From Deltaproteobacteria bacterium (GTDB lineage Bacteria; Desulfobacterota; Dissulfuribacteria; Dissulfuribacterales; S140-46), in the NCBI GenBank assembly GCA_015491585.1, contig WFVQ01000141.1, forward strand, positions 1 to 12,611: DNA of 12,611 nt. Direction: 5' to 3'. The notes under the pieces were generated by a model, which saw only the letters and a list, made by a program, of their open reading frames with translations, ran no database searches and was not told the origin of the DNA. The position numbers were made by a program, and so were the translations under genes. This document shows positions 1 to 6,396 of the stretch, one piece after another (the stretch's first letter is position 1; every line of letters begins with the position of its first letter).

Positions 1-1
1 G

Positions 2-646
2 TACATCGACGTCAACGATTCGGAGCAGGTGATCCGGGCCATCCATCTCACCGATCCTGATGTTCCAATAGACATCATACTCCACACCCCAGGGGGATTG
101 GTCTTGGCCGCCCTGCAGATCGCCAGGGCGGTCAAGCAGCATAAGGGCAAGGTGACCGCTTTCGTGCCGCACTACGCAATGAGCGGCGGCACACTGATAG
201 CCCTGGCAGCGGACGAGATAGTGATGGACGAGCATGCTGTGCTGGGCCCGGTGGATCCCCAGCTGGGCCAGTATCCGGCGCGGTCGCTGGTCAAGGTCCT
301 CGAGGACAAGCCCATAGACAAGGTCGAGGACCAGACCATCATAATGGGCGACATGGCCAGGAAGGCCCTGGCCCAGATGAAGAGTAACGTCCTGGAGCTG
401 CTGGCAGGGCGGTTCGACGCAGCCAAGGCCGAGGAGTTGGCGGAGGCGCTCTCCCAGGGGCAGTGGACCCACGACCATCCCATCACCTTCCGTGAGGCCA
501 AGGAGCTGGGCCTGCCTGTCAGATCGGACATGCCCCACGAGATATACCAGCTCATGGGACTCTTCCCCCAGCCGGTGCGGCGCGAGCCGTCGGTAGAGTT
601 CCTTCCTTTCCCCCGGCACAGGGAGGGCGGGCCGACGGCCAAATAG
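2..646 (+). CDS. SDH-family Clp-fold serine protease, 5'-truncated by the window edge
   Basis: The frame is open from base 2, so the gene begins upstream; 214 residues are visible, including nine before the first internal GTG (base 29). The sequence matches the SDH_sah/ClpP-crotonase type serine protease family (the 'serine dehydrogenase proteinase' group, related to SppA/ClpP). Visible marks are HTPGGLVLAA (visible residues 28-37), the nucleophile-elbow motif AMSGGT with the candidate catalytic Ser at visible residue 61 (bases 182-184), and AADEIVMDEHAVLGPVDPQ after it. Members of this family usually carry an N-terminal membrane segment, which would lie in the missing part (roughly 60-80 residues, inferred from family length). 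The likely role is membrane-associated proteolysis or protein quality control; the substrate is unknown. The C-terminus (PRHREGGPTAK) is polar. The gene converges on guaB and shares a hairpin with it. Confidence 0.85.
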   Translation, partial: YIDVNDSEQVIRAIHLTDPDVPIDIILHTPGGLVLAALQIARAVKQHKGKVTAFVPHYAMSGGTLIALAADEIVMDEHAVLGPVDPQLGQYPARSLVKVLEDKPIDKVEDQTIIMGDMARKALAQMKSNVLELLAGRFDAAKAEELAEALSQGQWTHDHPITFREAKELGLPVRSDMPHEIYQLMGLFPQPVRREPSVEFLPFPRHREGGPTAK

Positions 647-648
647 GC

Positions 649-670
649 AGGCCGGAGTCCGGCCTTGTCT
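649..670. terminator. Bidirectional hairpin terminator between the SDH protease gene and guaB
   Basis: A perfect 7-bp stem AGGCCGG/CCGGCCT (649-655 with 659-665) closes a 3-base loop, in the 22-base gap between two convergent stop codons. It is followed by TTGTCT on the plus strand and by GCCTATTT on the minus strand, so the U-tracts are weak. Position and symmetry fit a shared Rho-independent terminator. Confidence 0.6.
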
Positions 671-2135
671 ATCGGTCCACCCAGTAGTTGGGAGACTCCT
701 TGGTGATCTCCACGTCGTGGACGTGGCTCTCTCTGAGACCGGCCGGGGTGATCCTCACGAACCTGGCCTTCTTGCGGACTTCCTCAATGGTGCGGCATCC
801 GAGGTATCCCATTCCTGATCTCAGGCCGCCTATGAGCTGGTAGATGGTGGTTGATAGGGGGCCGCGGTAGGGGACCCTCCCTTCGATTCCCTCTGGAACC
901 ATCTTCGATGTGCTGTCAACGTCGTCCTGGAAGTAGCGGTCCTTGCTTCCCTTCTTCATGGCGCTAAGGGAGCCCATGCCGCGGTATACCTTGTACCTCC
1001 GCCCCTGGTAGAGCTCGAGCTCCCCAGGGCTCTCGTCGGTGCCGGCCAGGAGACTGCCTATCATGACGCAATGGGCCCCGGCAGCGATGGCCTTGGTGAC
1101 ATCACCCGAGAACTTGATGCCTCCGTCGGCGATTACCGGTATGCCGTACCTGTCCGCCACCTGGGCGCAGTCGTGTATGGCGGTGGCCTGGGGCACTCCC
1201 ACTCCTGCGACGATCCTGGTGGTGCAGATGGAGCCCGGTCCCACCCCTACCTTGATGCAGTCCGCGCCGGCCTTTATGAGTGCCTCGGCCCCCTCTGCGG
1301 TGGCCACGTTCCCTGCTATCACCTGCAGGTCAGGAAACGTCTTCTTGATGTCCCTCACTGCATTCAGGACGTTCTTGGAGTGGCCGTGGGCCGAATCCAC
1401 GACGATTACGTCAACCCCCGCCTCTATGAGCGCCTCGGCGTGGGCGAGCCTCTGGGGCCCCACACCGACCGCCGCGCCCACTCGGAGCCTGCCCAGTTCG
1501 TCCTTGCAGGCGTTGGGATACTTCCTGATCTTCTCGATGTCCTTGATGGTGATGAGGCCCCTGAGGTTGCCCTGGTCGTCCACCACCAGCAGCTTCTCGA
1601 TCCGGTGCTTGTGCAGCAGCTCCTTGGACTCTTCCAGGGTGATGCCCACCGGCGCGGTGACCAGGTTCTCGGTGGTCATCACGTTCTTGACCTCCTGGTC
1701 CCAGTTGGTCTCGAACCTCAGGTCGCGGTTGGTGACGATGCCCACCAGTTTCTCTCCCTCGACCACCGGCACGCCCGAGATGCGGTAGTCCTTCATGATC
1801 TGCTGTATCTCCCAGATCTTTGTCTCTGGAGTGACGGTCACCGGGTCGATTATCATCCCGCTCTCGGACTTCTTGACCTTCTCCACCTCGCGGGCCTGCT
1901 CCTCTATGGTCATATTTTTGTGGATGATTCCGATGCCCCCTTCACGGGCGAGGCTGATGGCGGTATCCGCCTCGGTCACCGTGTCCATGGCCGCGCTGAG
2001 GATGGGGATGTTCAGCCTGATCTCGGCAGTAAGGACGGTGGAGACGTCCACGTCCGATGGCAGCACTTCAGAGTGCGCCGGGACCAGGAGGAGATCGTCA
2101 AAGGTATAGGCCTGCGGTATTGGGTGGTTCAGCAT
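669..2135 (-). CDS. guaB: Inosine-5'-monophosphate dehydrogenase
   Basis: IMP dehydrogenase oxidises IMP to XMP with NAD+, the committed cytosolic step of GTP synthesis. The 488-residue protein has the full family layout: an (beta/alpha)8 barrel split by a CBS-domain pair at about residues 92-205, the start signature YTFDDLLLVPA (10-20), the active-site loop GVGPGSICTTR with catalytic Cys304 (297-307), IADGGIKFSGD (335-345), the flap region beginning YRGMGS (384-389), and the Arg400-Tyr401 pair of the water-activating step. Length is normal for bacteria. I chose ATG at 2135 because AAGGAG lies 10 bases upstream and family proteins begin close to this point; an upstream TTG at 2168 would add 11 unconserved residues. 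The start lies inside the 3' end of the upstream phosphatase gene (38-base overlap), so the two are very likely one transcript with coupled translation. guaA is not adjacent in this window. Confidence 0.98.
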   Translation of the reverse strand: MLNHPIPQAYTFDDLLLVPAHSEVLPSDVDVSTVLTAEIRLNIPILSAAMDTVTEADTAISLAREGGIGIIHKNMTIEEQAREVEKVKKSESGMIIDPVTVTPETKIWEIQQIMKDYRISGVPVVEGEKLVGIVTNRDLRFETNWDQEVKNVMTTENLVTAPVGITLEESKELLHKHRIEKLLVVDDQGNLRGLITIKDIEKIRKYPNACKDELGRLRVGAAVGVGPQRLAHAEALIEAGVDVIVVDSAHGHSKNVLNAVRDIKKTFPDLQVIAGNVATAEGAEALIKAGADCIKVGVGPGSICTTRIVAGVGVPQATAIHDCAQVADRYGIPVIADGGIKFSGDVTKAIAAGAHCVMIGSLLAGTDESPGELELYQGRRYKVYRGMGSLSAMKKGSKDRYFQDDVDSTSKMVPEGIEGRVPYRGPLSTTIYQLIGGLRSGMGYLGCRTIEEVRKKARFVRITPAGLRESHVHDVEITKESPNYWVDR

Positions 2136-3060
2136 ATCCGTGTAGCTCCTTTTCAAGCTGCGTGGCAACGAGGCCCATCAACAGGCCGCCGTCGGAAACG
2201 AGGAAATCCCTGATACCAAAGTATCTGCGAAGTGTAACATATATGGCAAGCCCGGCAACGGCTATGTCCGCCCGCTCTGGCTCCATGCCAGGAAGCCTTC
2301 TGCGTTGCTCAAGATTATGGGACAGGAGGAGCTCGGCTGTCAAGGCGAGGTCCTCTCCGGTGAGGCGGAATCCCCTTATCCGCCTGGGATCGTACGACAG
2401 AAGGCCCTGACGCAGCGAGGCCAATAGGCAGGCGGTTCCTCCAACGGCCACCCATGTCCGGGTGGTTTGCACCACCGATGCAGTGGCCAGGCAAGAGGTC
2501 ACTTCGTGCTGCATGGCCCGCCACTCATCCTGGGCTGGAGGATCGGAATGGACATGGCGCCTGTATAGGGTCACGGCACCCACGGGCATGCTATCTATCA
2601 GCCTCGGGCGGAGGCCTGGGCGGCTGTACAGGAGCTCAGTGCTGCCGCCGCCGGCGTCCACCAAGAGGAACGGTTCATCCTTGAGCTCAGGCAGGGTTGC
2701 CACGGCACCGGCCACTGCCAGCTCGGCCTCTTCCTCAGGGCCTATCACCTCGACCTCGCCTGGCAACCGCTCGGCGGCCAGGGCCAGAAATTCATCGGCG
2801 TTGGAGGAAGCGCGGAGGACCGCTGTGCCAACGGCCCGGAACCGCTCGACTCCGGCCTCGGCGCACATCCCCGCGATCTGCTCCAGCGCCAAAGCCGCGC
2901 GCTCCATAGCCTCTGCTCCTATGGTGCCGGACCTATGAAGCTCCTCGCCCAGACGGACATTGTGGCGGCATGAGAAGAGCCTCTCCACACGGCCGCCGTC
3001 AATGCGCACCGCAGCCGCCCTGAAGGTCTGGGTCCCTATGTCCATTACTGCTATCCTCAT
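2098..3060 (-). CDS. Ppx/GppA-family phosphatase (exopolyphosphatase / pppGpp phosphatase)
   Basis: A 320-residue actin/hexokinase-fold (ASKHA) phosphatase. Members hydrolyse terminal phosphates of polyphosphate or convert pppGpp to ppGpp; which applies here cannot be told from sequence. Visible motifs are the phosphate-1 loop MDIGTQTFRA (6-15), GTAVLRASSNADEF (78-91), EVIGPEEEAEL (104-114) carrying the expected catalytic Glu, the phosphate-2 loop LLVDAGGGSTEL (132-143), and the C-terminal SDGGLLMGL (289-297). The length fits the short form that lacks the HD-like C-terminal domain of E. coli Ppx/GppA. One oddity is that the first loop reads GTQTFRA where most members have GSNSFRL or similar. 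ATG at 3060 has AAGGAG five bases upstream (complement of 3066-3071). The 3' end overlaps guaB by 38 bases, so the pair forms an operon linking GTP synthesis with a possible stringent-response enzyme. It is divergent from the response regulator gene. Confidence 0.9.
   Translation of the reverse strand: MRIAVMDIGTQTFRAAAVRIDGGRVERLFSCRHNVRLGEELHRSGTIGAEAMERAALALEQIAGMCAEAGVERFRAVGTAVLRASSNADEFLALAAERLPGEVEVIGPEEEAELAVAGAVATLPELKDEPFLLVDAGGGSTELLYSRPGLRPRLIDSMPVGAVTLYRRHVHSDPPAQDEWRAMQHEVTSCLATASVVQTTRTWVAVGGTACLLASLRQGLLSYDPRRIRGFRLTGEDLALTAELLLSHNLEQRRRLPGMEPERADIAVAGLAIYVTLRRYFGIRDFLVSDGGLLMGLVATQLEKELHGYAEPPNTAGLYL
2146..2151 (-). promoter_or_regulatory. Ribosome binding site that sets the guaB start
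   Basis: The minus strand reads AAGGAG here, ten bases before ATG at 2135. It lies within the coding sequence of the upstream ppx/gppA gene and supports ATG-2135 over the longer TTG-2168 start. Confidence 0.65.
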
Positions 3061-3071
3061 CGAGGCTCCTT

Positions 3072-3100
3072 TTGCCTGGGCCGTTTTTTCGTTGTATCAT
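3072..3100 (+). promoter_or_regulatory. Candidate sigma-70 promoter of the response regulator gene
   Basis: TTGCCT (3072-3077, 4/6 to the -35 consensus), a 17-base spacer, then TATCAT (3095-3100, 5/6 to the -10 consensus). Transcription would start about 6-8 bases downstream, at or next to the ATG at 3108, giving an mRNA with little or no leader. The element sits in the 47-base divergent gap and abuts the ppx ribosome binding site on the other strand. It is prediction from motif only. Confidence 0.4.
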
Positions 3101-3107
3101 CACTGTC

Positions 3108-4412
3108 ATGAGACGCGTCCGGCCCAAGATCCTGATAGTGGAAGACAATAGCAAACTGGCCCGCCTGTTTGAAGAGGCCCTGGGTTCCAACTTCGAGGTG
3201 GAGACAGCCGGGTCGGTGGCTGAGGCCGGGCAGCGGCTCGACGGAGCTGATGGTCTCCTCCTGGACGTCCAGCTTCCAGACGGAGACGGCCTGGAGCTCA
3301 TTCCAGCCGCCTTGGATGCCAATCCAGCCTGTGCCGTGGTGGTGGTGACCGCGTACGGGACGGTGCCCAAGGCCGTGGAGGCCATAAGGCGTGGCGCAGC
3401 GGACTTCATGGAGAAGCCGGTGGACCTGGAGGCACTGTTGGAACGGTTCAAGGGGCTGCTTCAGGGGCGGGAGCGTGGCGGGATAGTCGCCGAGTCGCCC
3501 AAGTTCAAGGCCGTTGCGGCAATGGCCGAAAAGGTGGCGCCCACGCCCTTTCCGGTCTTGATATTCGGAGAGACCGGCAGCGGCAAGGAGGTTCTGGCCA
3601 GATATATTCATGATCTCAGTGGCAGGAGGCGGTTCGTTGCGGTGAACTGTGCTGCGATACCCAAGGAGCTGGCTGAATCACTCCTGTTCGGCCACAGGAA
3701 GGGGAGTTTCACCGGCGCGACAGAGAGCGGAAAGGGGCTGGTGGAGAGCGCGGATGGAGGCACGCTTTTCCTGGACGAGATCGGTGAGATGCCGCTGGAG
3801 TTGCAGCCCAAGCTGCTGCGGTTCCTGGACACAGGCACCTATATCCCCCTGGGAGAGCAGTCTGAGAGGAGCAGCGATGTCAGGATCATAGCGGCCACCA
3901 ACCGGGATCTCAGGGCCATGTGCAGGGAAGGCAGGTTCAGGGAAGACCTCTTTTTCAGGCTCTACTCCTTTCCAATAGAGATACCGCCCTTGCGCGAGCG
4001 GCTTGAAGACATCGAGGGGTTGGCCTTGCATCACCTGGGATGGCTGTCTGCCAAGCTTGGGCGTGAGGTGAGAATATCGCAAGAAGGCATGGCGGTGCTA
4101 AGGGGATACCACTTTCCCGGCAATGTCAGGGAGCTCTTCAACATCCTGGACAGGGCAGCCATCCTGACCCAGGGAGAGATCGGCCCCTCGGTGCTCGCTC
4201 CTCTGCTCTCTGCATCGGTGCCAGACGATGAAGGACATGACGAGGAAGGGCTCCTCACAGCGGCCAGGAGCGAGGCCGCGAAGAAAGAGAGGGAGCTAAT
4301 AGCGCGGATATTGGCCGAGACCGGAGGTAACAAGGCGGAGGCGGCCAGGCGTCTGAACATCAGCTACAAGACGCTCTATAACAAGATGAAGCGGCTGGGA
4401 ATGCAGGGGTGA
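3108..4412 (+). CDS. NtrC-family sigma-54-dependent response regulator (REC-AAA+-Fis HTH)
   Basis: A 434-residue cytosolic transcription activator of the NtrC class. The receiver domain covers about 6-118, with acidic pair Glu12/Asp13, phospho-acceptor Asp53 (in LLLDVQLPDGDG), Thr81 and Lys103. The AAA+ sigma-54 interaction domain covers about 126-355: Walker A GETGSGK (154-160), loop-1 motif GSFTGA (199-204, Ser in place of the common Ala of GAFTGA), Walker B GGTLFLDE (217-224), sensor ATNRDL (263-268), and Arg-finger region FREDLFFRL (277-285). The Fis-type helix-turn-helix is at about 396-430 (GGNKAEAARRLNISYKTLYNK). Phosphorylation by a sensor kinase would trigger ATP-driven opening of sigma-54 promoters; no intact kinase gene lies here. 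I prefer ATG at 3108 over TTG at 3072, because the receiver domain starts right after it and the added residues are unconserved. No Shine-Dalgarno precedes the ATG. The last 53 bases overlap a convergent PAS ORF. Confidence 0.93.
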   Translation: MRRVRPKILIVEDNSKLARLFEEALGSNFEVETAGSVAEAGQRLDGADGLLLDVQLPDGDGLELIPAALDANPACAVVVVTAYGTVPKAVEAIRRGAADFMEKPVDLEALLERFKGLLQGRERGGIVAESPKFKAVAAMAEKVAPTPFPVLIFGETGSGKEVLARYIHDLSGRRRFVAVNCAAIPKELAESLLFGHRKGSFTGATESGKGLVESADGGTLFLDEIGEMPLELQPKLLRFLDTGTYIPLGEQSERSSDVRIIAATNRDLRAMCREGRFREDLFFRLYSFPIEIPPLRERLEDIEGLALHHLGWLSAKLGREVRISQEGMAVLRGYHFPGNVRELFNILDRAAILTQGEIGPSVLAPLLSASVPDDEGHDEEGLLTAARSEAAKKERELIARILAETGGNKAEAARRLNISYKTLYNKMKRLGMQG

Positions 4413-4701
4413 TGGTGGCCAGGAAAGTACAGCCCGCGTATTGCACCTCTCTCTCTACGGAGTCCACGGCGTCAGAGGCCACGAGAGCTGAGAGTGGGCA
4501 TTCTTTCCGTGAATAGTTTTGGCAGCAGAGTACGTCGTGGCACTTCCGGCCGCTGAGTTCTTTTTCGCTCAGTCCTGTAAGCTCCGTGACAGCGCGGTTG
4601 GCCGCGAGTACAGTCCGCTCCCTGTCGAGGATCAGGATCAGGTCGTCTATGGTGTCTAAGATTCGCCTCAGGTCAACTGGTGGAATGGCATCGCCGCTCA
4701 T
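4360..4701 (-). CDS. Short PAS-domain protein, probably a truncated sensor
   Basis: 113 residues. Residues 11-97 match the N-terminal two thirds of a PAS domain: RRILDTIDDLILILDRERTV, AANRAVTELTGLSEKELSGR, then a Cys-rich stretch with Cys54, Cys59, Cys60 and Cys68 (KCHDVLCCQNYSRKECPL), and CTFLATITP (91-99). PAS domains with paired cysteines at this place occur in many deltaproteobacterial sensor kinases; here they could bind metal or sense redox (inference). A full PAS domain would continue with two more strands and usually a kinase or other output, but the frame runs into the antisense of the response regulator's last 50 bases and stops. ATG at 4701 has GAGGAG seven bases upstream and an extended -10 behind it, so expression looks intact. 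It may be a free-standing PAS protein or a remnant of the regulator's partner kinase. Confidence 0.65.
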   Translation of the reverse strand: MSGDAIPPVDLRRILDTIDDLILILDRERTVLAANRAVTELTGLSEKELSGRKCHDVLCCQNYSRKECPLSALVASDAVDSVEREVQYAGCTFLATITPAFPAASSCYRASCS

Positions 4702-4726
4702 CGCAATTCTCCTCTGCTCTGTATCC

Positions 4727-4735
4727 ACTATACCA
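4727..4735 (-). promoter_or_regulatory. Candidate extended -10 promoter of the PAS gene
   Basis: The minus strand reads TGGTATAGT: the TGn extension plus a 5/6 match to TATAAT. Initiation would fall near 4720, about 18 bases before the ATG at 4701. No good -35 box is visible, as expected for an extended -10 promoter. It is prediction only. Confidence 0.35.
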
Positions 4736-4742
4736 CACACTG

Positions 4743-4757
4743 GTGTCTCATTGACAC
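4743..4757. repeat. Small inverted repeat overlapping the tatA1 -35 box
   Basis: GTGTC-TCATT-GACAC: 5-bp arms around a 5-base centre, between the divergent PAS and tatA1 starts. It overlaps TTGACA and lies close behind the minus-strand -10, so it could be an operator acting on both genes. Arms this short can arise by chance. Confidence 0.25.
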
Positions 4758-4779
4758 ACCGTTGGGTTGCGGGTACTTT
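4751..4779 (+). promoter_or_regulatory. Candidate sigma-70 promoter of the tatA-resB-ccsA operon
   Basis: A perfect -35 TTGACA (4751-4756), a 17-base spacer and TACTTT (4774-4779), a weak 3/6 match to the -10 box. Transcription would begin near 4786, leaving a leader of about 20 bases before tatA1. It is the only such element I see upstream of the five-gene plus-strand run. Confidence 0.4.
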
Positions 4780-4804
4780 GTCTATCCATCCTTGAGGAGA
4801 GAGT

Positions 4805-4984
4805 ATGTTCGGGTTAGGGTTGCCGGAGCTTTTGATCATTCTTGTTATAGTCGTCATCGTCTTTGGGGCGAGCAGGCTCCCGAAGGTGGGTGAGGGGCTC
4901 GGCAAGGGGATAAGGAATTTTAAAAAATCCTTGAAGGGAGATGATGAGGCCGAGGGCGACTCCTCCAAGGAGGAGGGCTCCTGA
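4805..4984 (+). CDS. tatA: Twin-arginine translocase subunit TatA (copy 1)
   Basis: A 59-residue TatA/E protein. It has the short N-terminal start MFGLGLPELL with the conserved Glu8, one membrane helix at about 6-20, the hinge FGASRLPKVG (20-29), the amphipathic helix EGLGKGIRNFKKSLK (30-44), and an acidic, polar tail. TatA forms the pore-like assembly that lets folded, Arg-Arg-signalled proteins cross the inner membrane; it needs TatC, which is absent from this window. ATG at 4805 has GAGGAG five bases upstream (4794-4799). It is the first gene of the plus-strand operon, 35 bases before resB. A second, longer paralogue follows ccsA. Confidence 0.93.
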   Translation: MFGLGLPELLIILVIVVIVFGASRLPKVGEGLGKGIRNFKKSLKGDDEAEGDSSKEEGS

Positions 4985-5019
4985 TCGCCCGCTGCTCGGC
5001 TCTCTGACCTGGACTACAA

Positions 5020-6396
5020 ATGAAAAAGACCAACCAAAGTTCGCACGGAAATCCGTTCGTAAACTTCTTCTCTTCCATCAAGCTGGCGGTATTCCTCCTG
5101 ATCGCGCTGGCGGCCACTTCTGTCATTGGCACGGTTATCCCCCAGGGCGAGAGTTTCCAGTTCTACTTGGAGCGGTACGGGCCAGGCATGTACAAGCTCA
5201 TCCGGACGCTCCATCTCTACGACACCTACCATTCCTGGTGGTATGTGACGCTACTCTCCCTATTCGCCTTGAACCTCACGGTGTGCATAGGGAGGCGGCT
5301 CCCTTTCACCCTCAACCTCGTGCGCAGGGACAGCCTGGGCCTGGGGCCGGACAAGCTGCGCCGCATGAGGATCAACCACCAGTGGAAACTGGGTAAGCCC
5401 CTGGCAGAGGTCAAGGGCGAGCTGCTACCGCTGCTCAAGGAGGTTCTGGGCGGCGCCAGGGAAAGGGAGCAGGAAGGCGGGGTGCTTCTCCTCAAGGAGA
5501 GCGGCAAGTGGAGCTACTGGGGCATCTACCTTCTCCATGCCAGCATAGTGATCATAATGCTGGGGGCACTCGTGGGCTCTTTCTGGGGGAAGAAGGGCAA
5601 CATAGTCCTCATGGAGGGTGACTCAACCGATCACTTCATCAGCAGGGGCGGTGTGGGCAAGCCCGGGAGCAGGGTGCCCCTGGGGTTCGAGGTGAAGTGC
5701 GAGCGGTTCGTGGTCCAGTTCTACGACAACGGCGCCCCCAAGGAGTTCAGGTCCGATCTCGTCATCTACGAGGACGGAAAGAAGGTCAAGGAGAAGGATA
5801 TCAGGGTGAACGATCCCCTTGAGTACAAGGGTTTCACCTTCTACCAGTCCAGCTACCAGGGCATTCCCGAGGTGCTGCTGAAGTTCGTGATCTCGGATGG
5901 GCAGGAGATAAACGTCTCCATTCCGGCCTACGAACAGCGGCTGCTAAAAGGTGTGGGGGTGGCATACGGCATAATGCAGTTCATGCCGCAGATTCACGGC
6001 GTGCCGGCGGCCAAGATCTGGTTCGGCCAGTTCAGGGGCACCCCTCCCCAGGCATTCTGGCTCGTTAAGGGACATGACCGGGAGATAAAGATAGGAGATA
6101 AGATCGTTAAGGTCTCTATGGTAGATGCCAAGCAGAAGTATATGACCGGCCTCCAGGTCAAGAAGGATCCCGGGGTCTGGATAGTGTGGGTGGGATGCCT
6201 TGGCCTCATATTGGGCTTCATAGTGGTCTTCTGGATCCCCCACCGCAGGACATGGATATGGATAGGAGAAGAGGAGGGCAAGGGGGTTGTGATACTCGCC
6301 GGCCAGGCCAACAAGGGCAAGCTGGCCTTCGAGGAGACGGTCAAAGAGCTTAATCTCAGGATTGACACCGCTTTGAGGGAAAGGTCATGGGTATAA
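5020..6396 (+). CDS. resB: Cytochrome c biogenesis protein ResB (System II)
   Basis: A 458-residue ResB/Ccs1 protein. With CcsA it forms the inner-membrane complex that carries heme to the periplasm and joins it to CXXCH apocytochromes. Four membrane segments are visible: about 20-40, 72-91, 166-187 (with LLHAS, His173, likely a heme-relay histidine) and 384-405. The large periplasmic domain lies at about 188-383, including NDPLEYKGFTFYQSSYQG (264-281), a family hallmark. Length is normal for the group. ATG at 5020 has only a poor ribosome binding site and follows tatA1 by 35 bases, so coupling to tatA1 is likely. Its last 10 bases overlap ccsA. The presence of System II rather than CcmABCDEFGH fits Desulfobacterota and Epsilonproteobacteria-type organisms. 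Confidence 0.95.
   Translation: MKKTNQSSHGNPFVNFFSSIKLAVFLLIALAATSVIGTVIPQGESFQFYLERYGPGMYKLIRTLHLYDTYHSWWYVTLLSLFALNLTVCIGRRLPFTLNLVRRDSLGLGPDKLRRMRINHQWKLGKPLAEVKGELLPLLKEVLGGAREREQEGGVLLLKESGKWSYWGIYLLHASIVIIMLGALVGSFWGKKGNIVLMEGDSTDHFISRGGVGKPGSRVPLGFEVKCERFVVQFYDNGAPKEFRSDLVIYEDGKKVKEKDIRVNDPLEYKGFTFYQSSYQGIPEVLLKFVISDGQEINVSIPAYEQRLLKGVGVAYGIMQFMPQIHGVPAAKIWFGQFRGTPPQAFWLVKGHDREIKIGDKIVKVSMVDAKQKYMTGLQVKKDPGVWIVWVGCLGLILGFIVVFWIPHRRTWIWIGEEEGKGVVILAGQANKGKLAFEETVKELNLRIDTALRERSWV

Noticed and set aside
1071..2213. A 380-codon open frame on the plus strand
   Set aside because: It is antisense to guaB throughout, its protein is rich in Asp/Gly/His/Leu in a way typical of reverse-frame translation of GC-rich genes, and guaB is certain.
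4702..4968. Longer start for the PAS gene
   Set aside because: The extra 89 codons are antisense to tatA1 and cross the promoter region; the resulting sequence is Ser/Pro-rich with no domain, while ATG-4701 has a good ribosome site.
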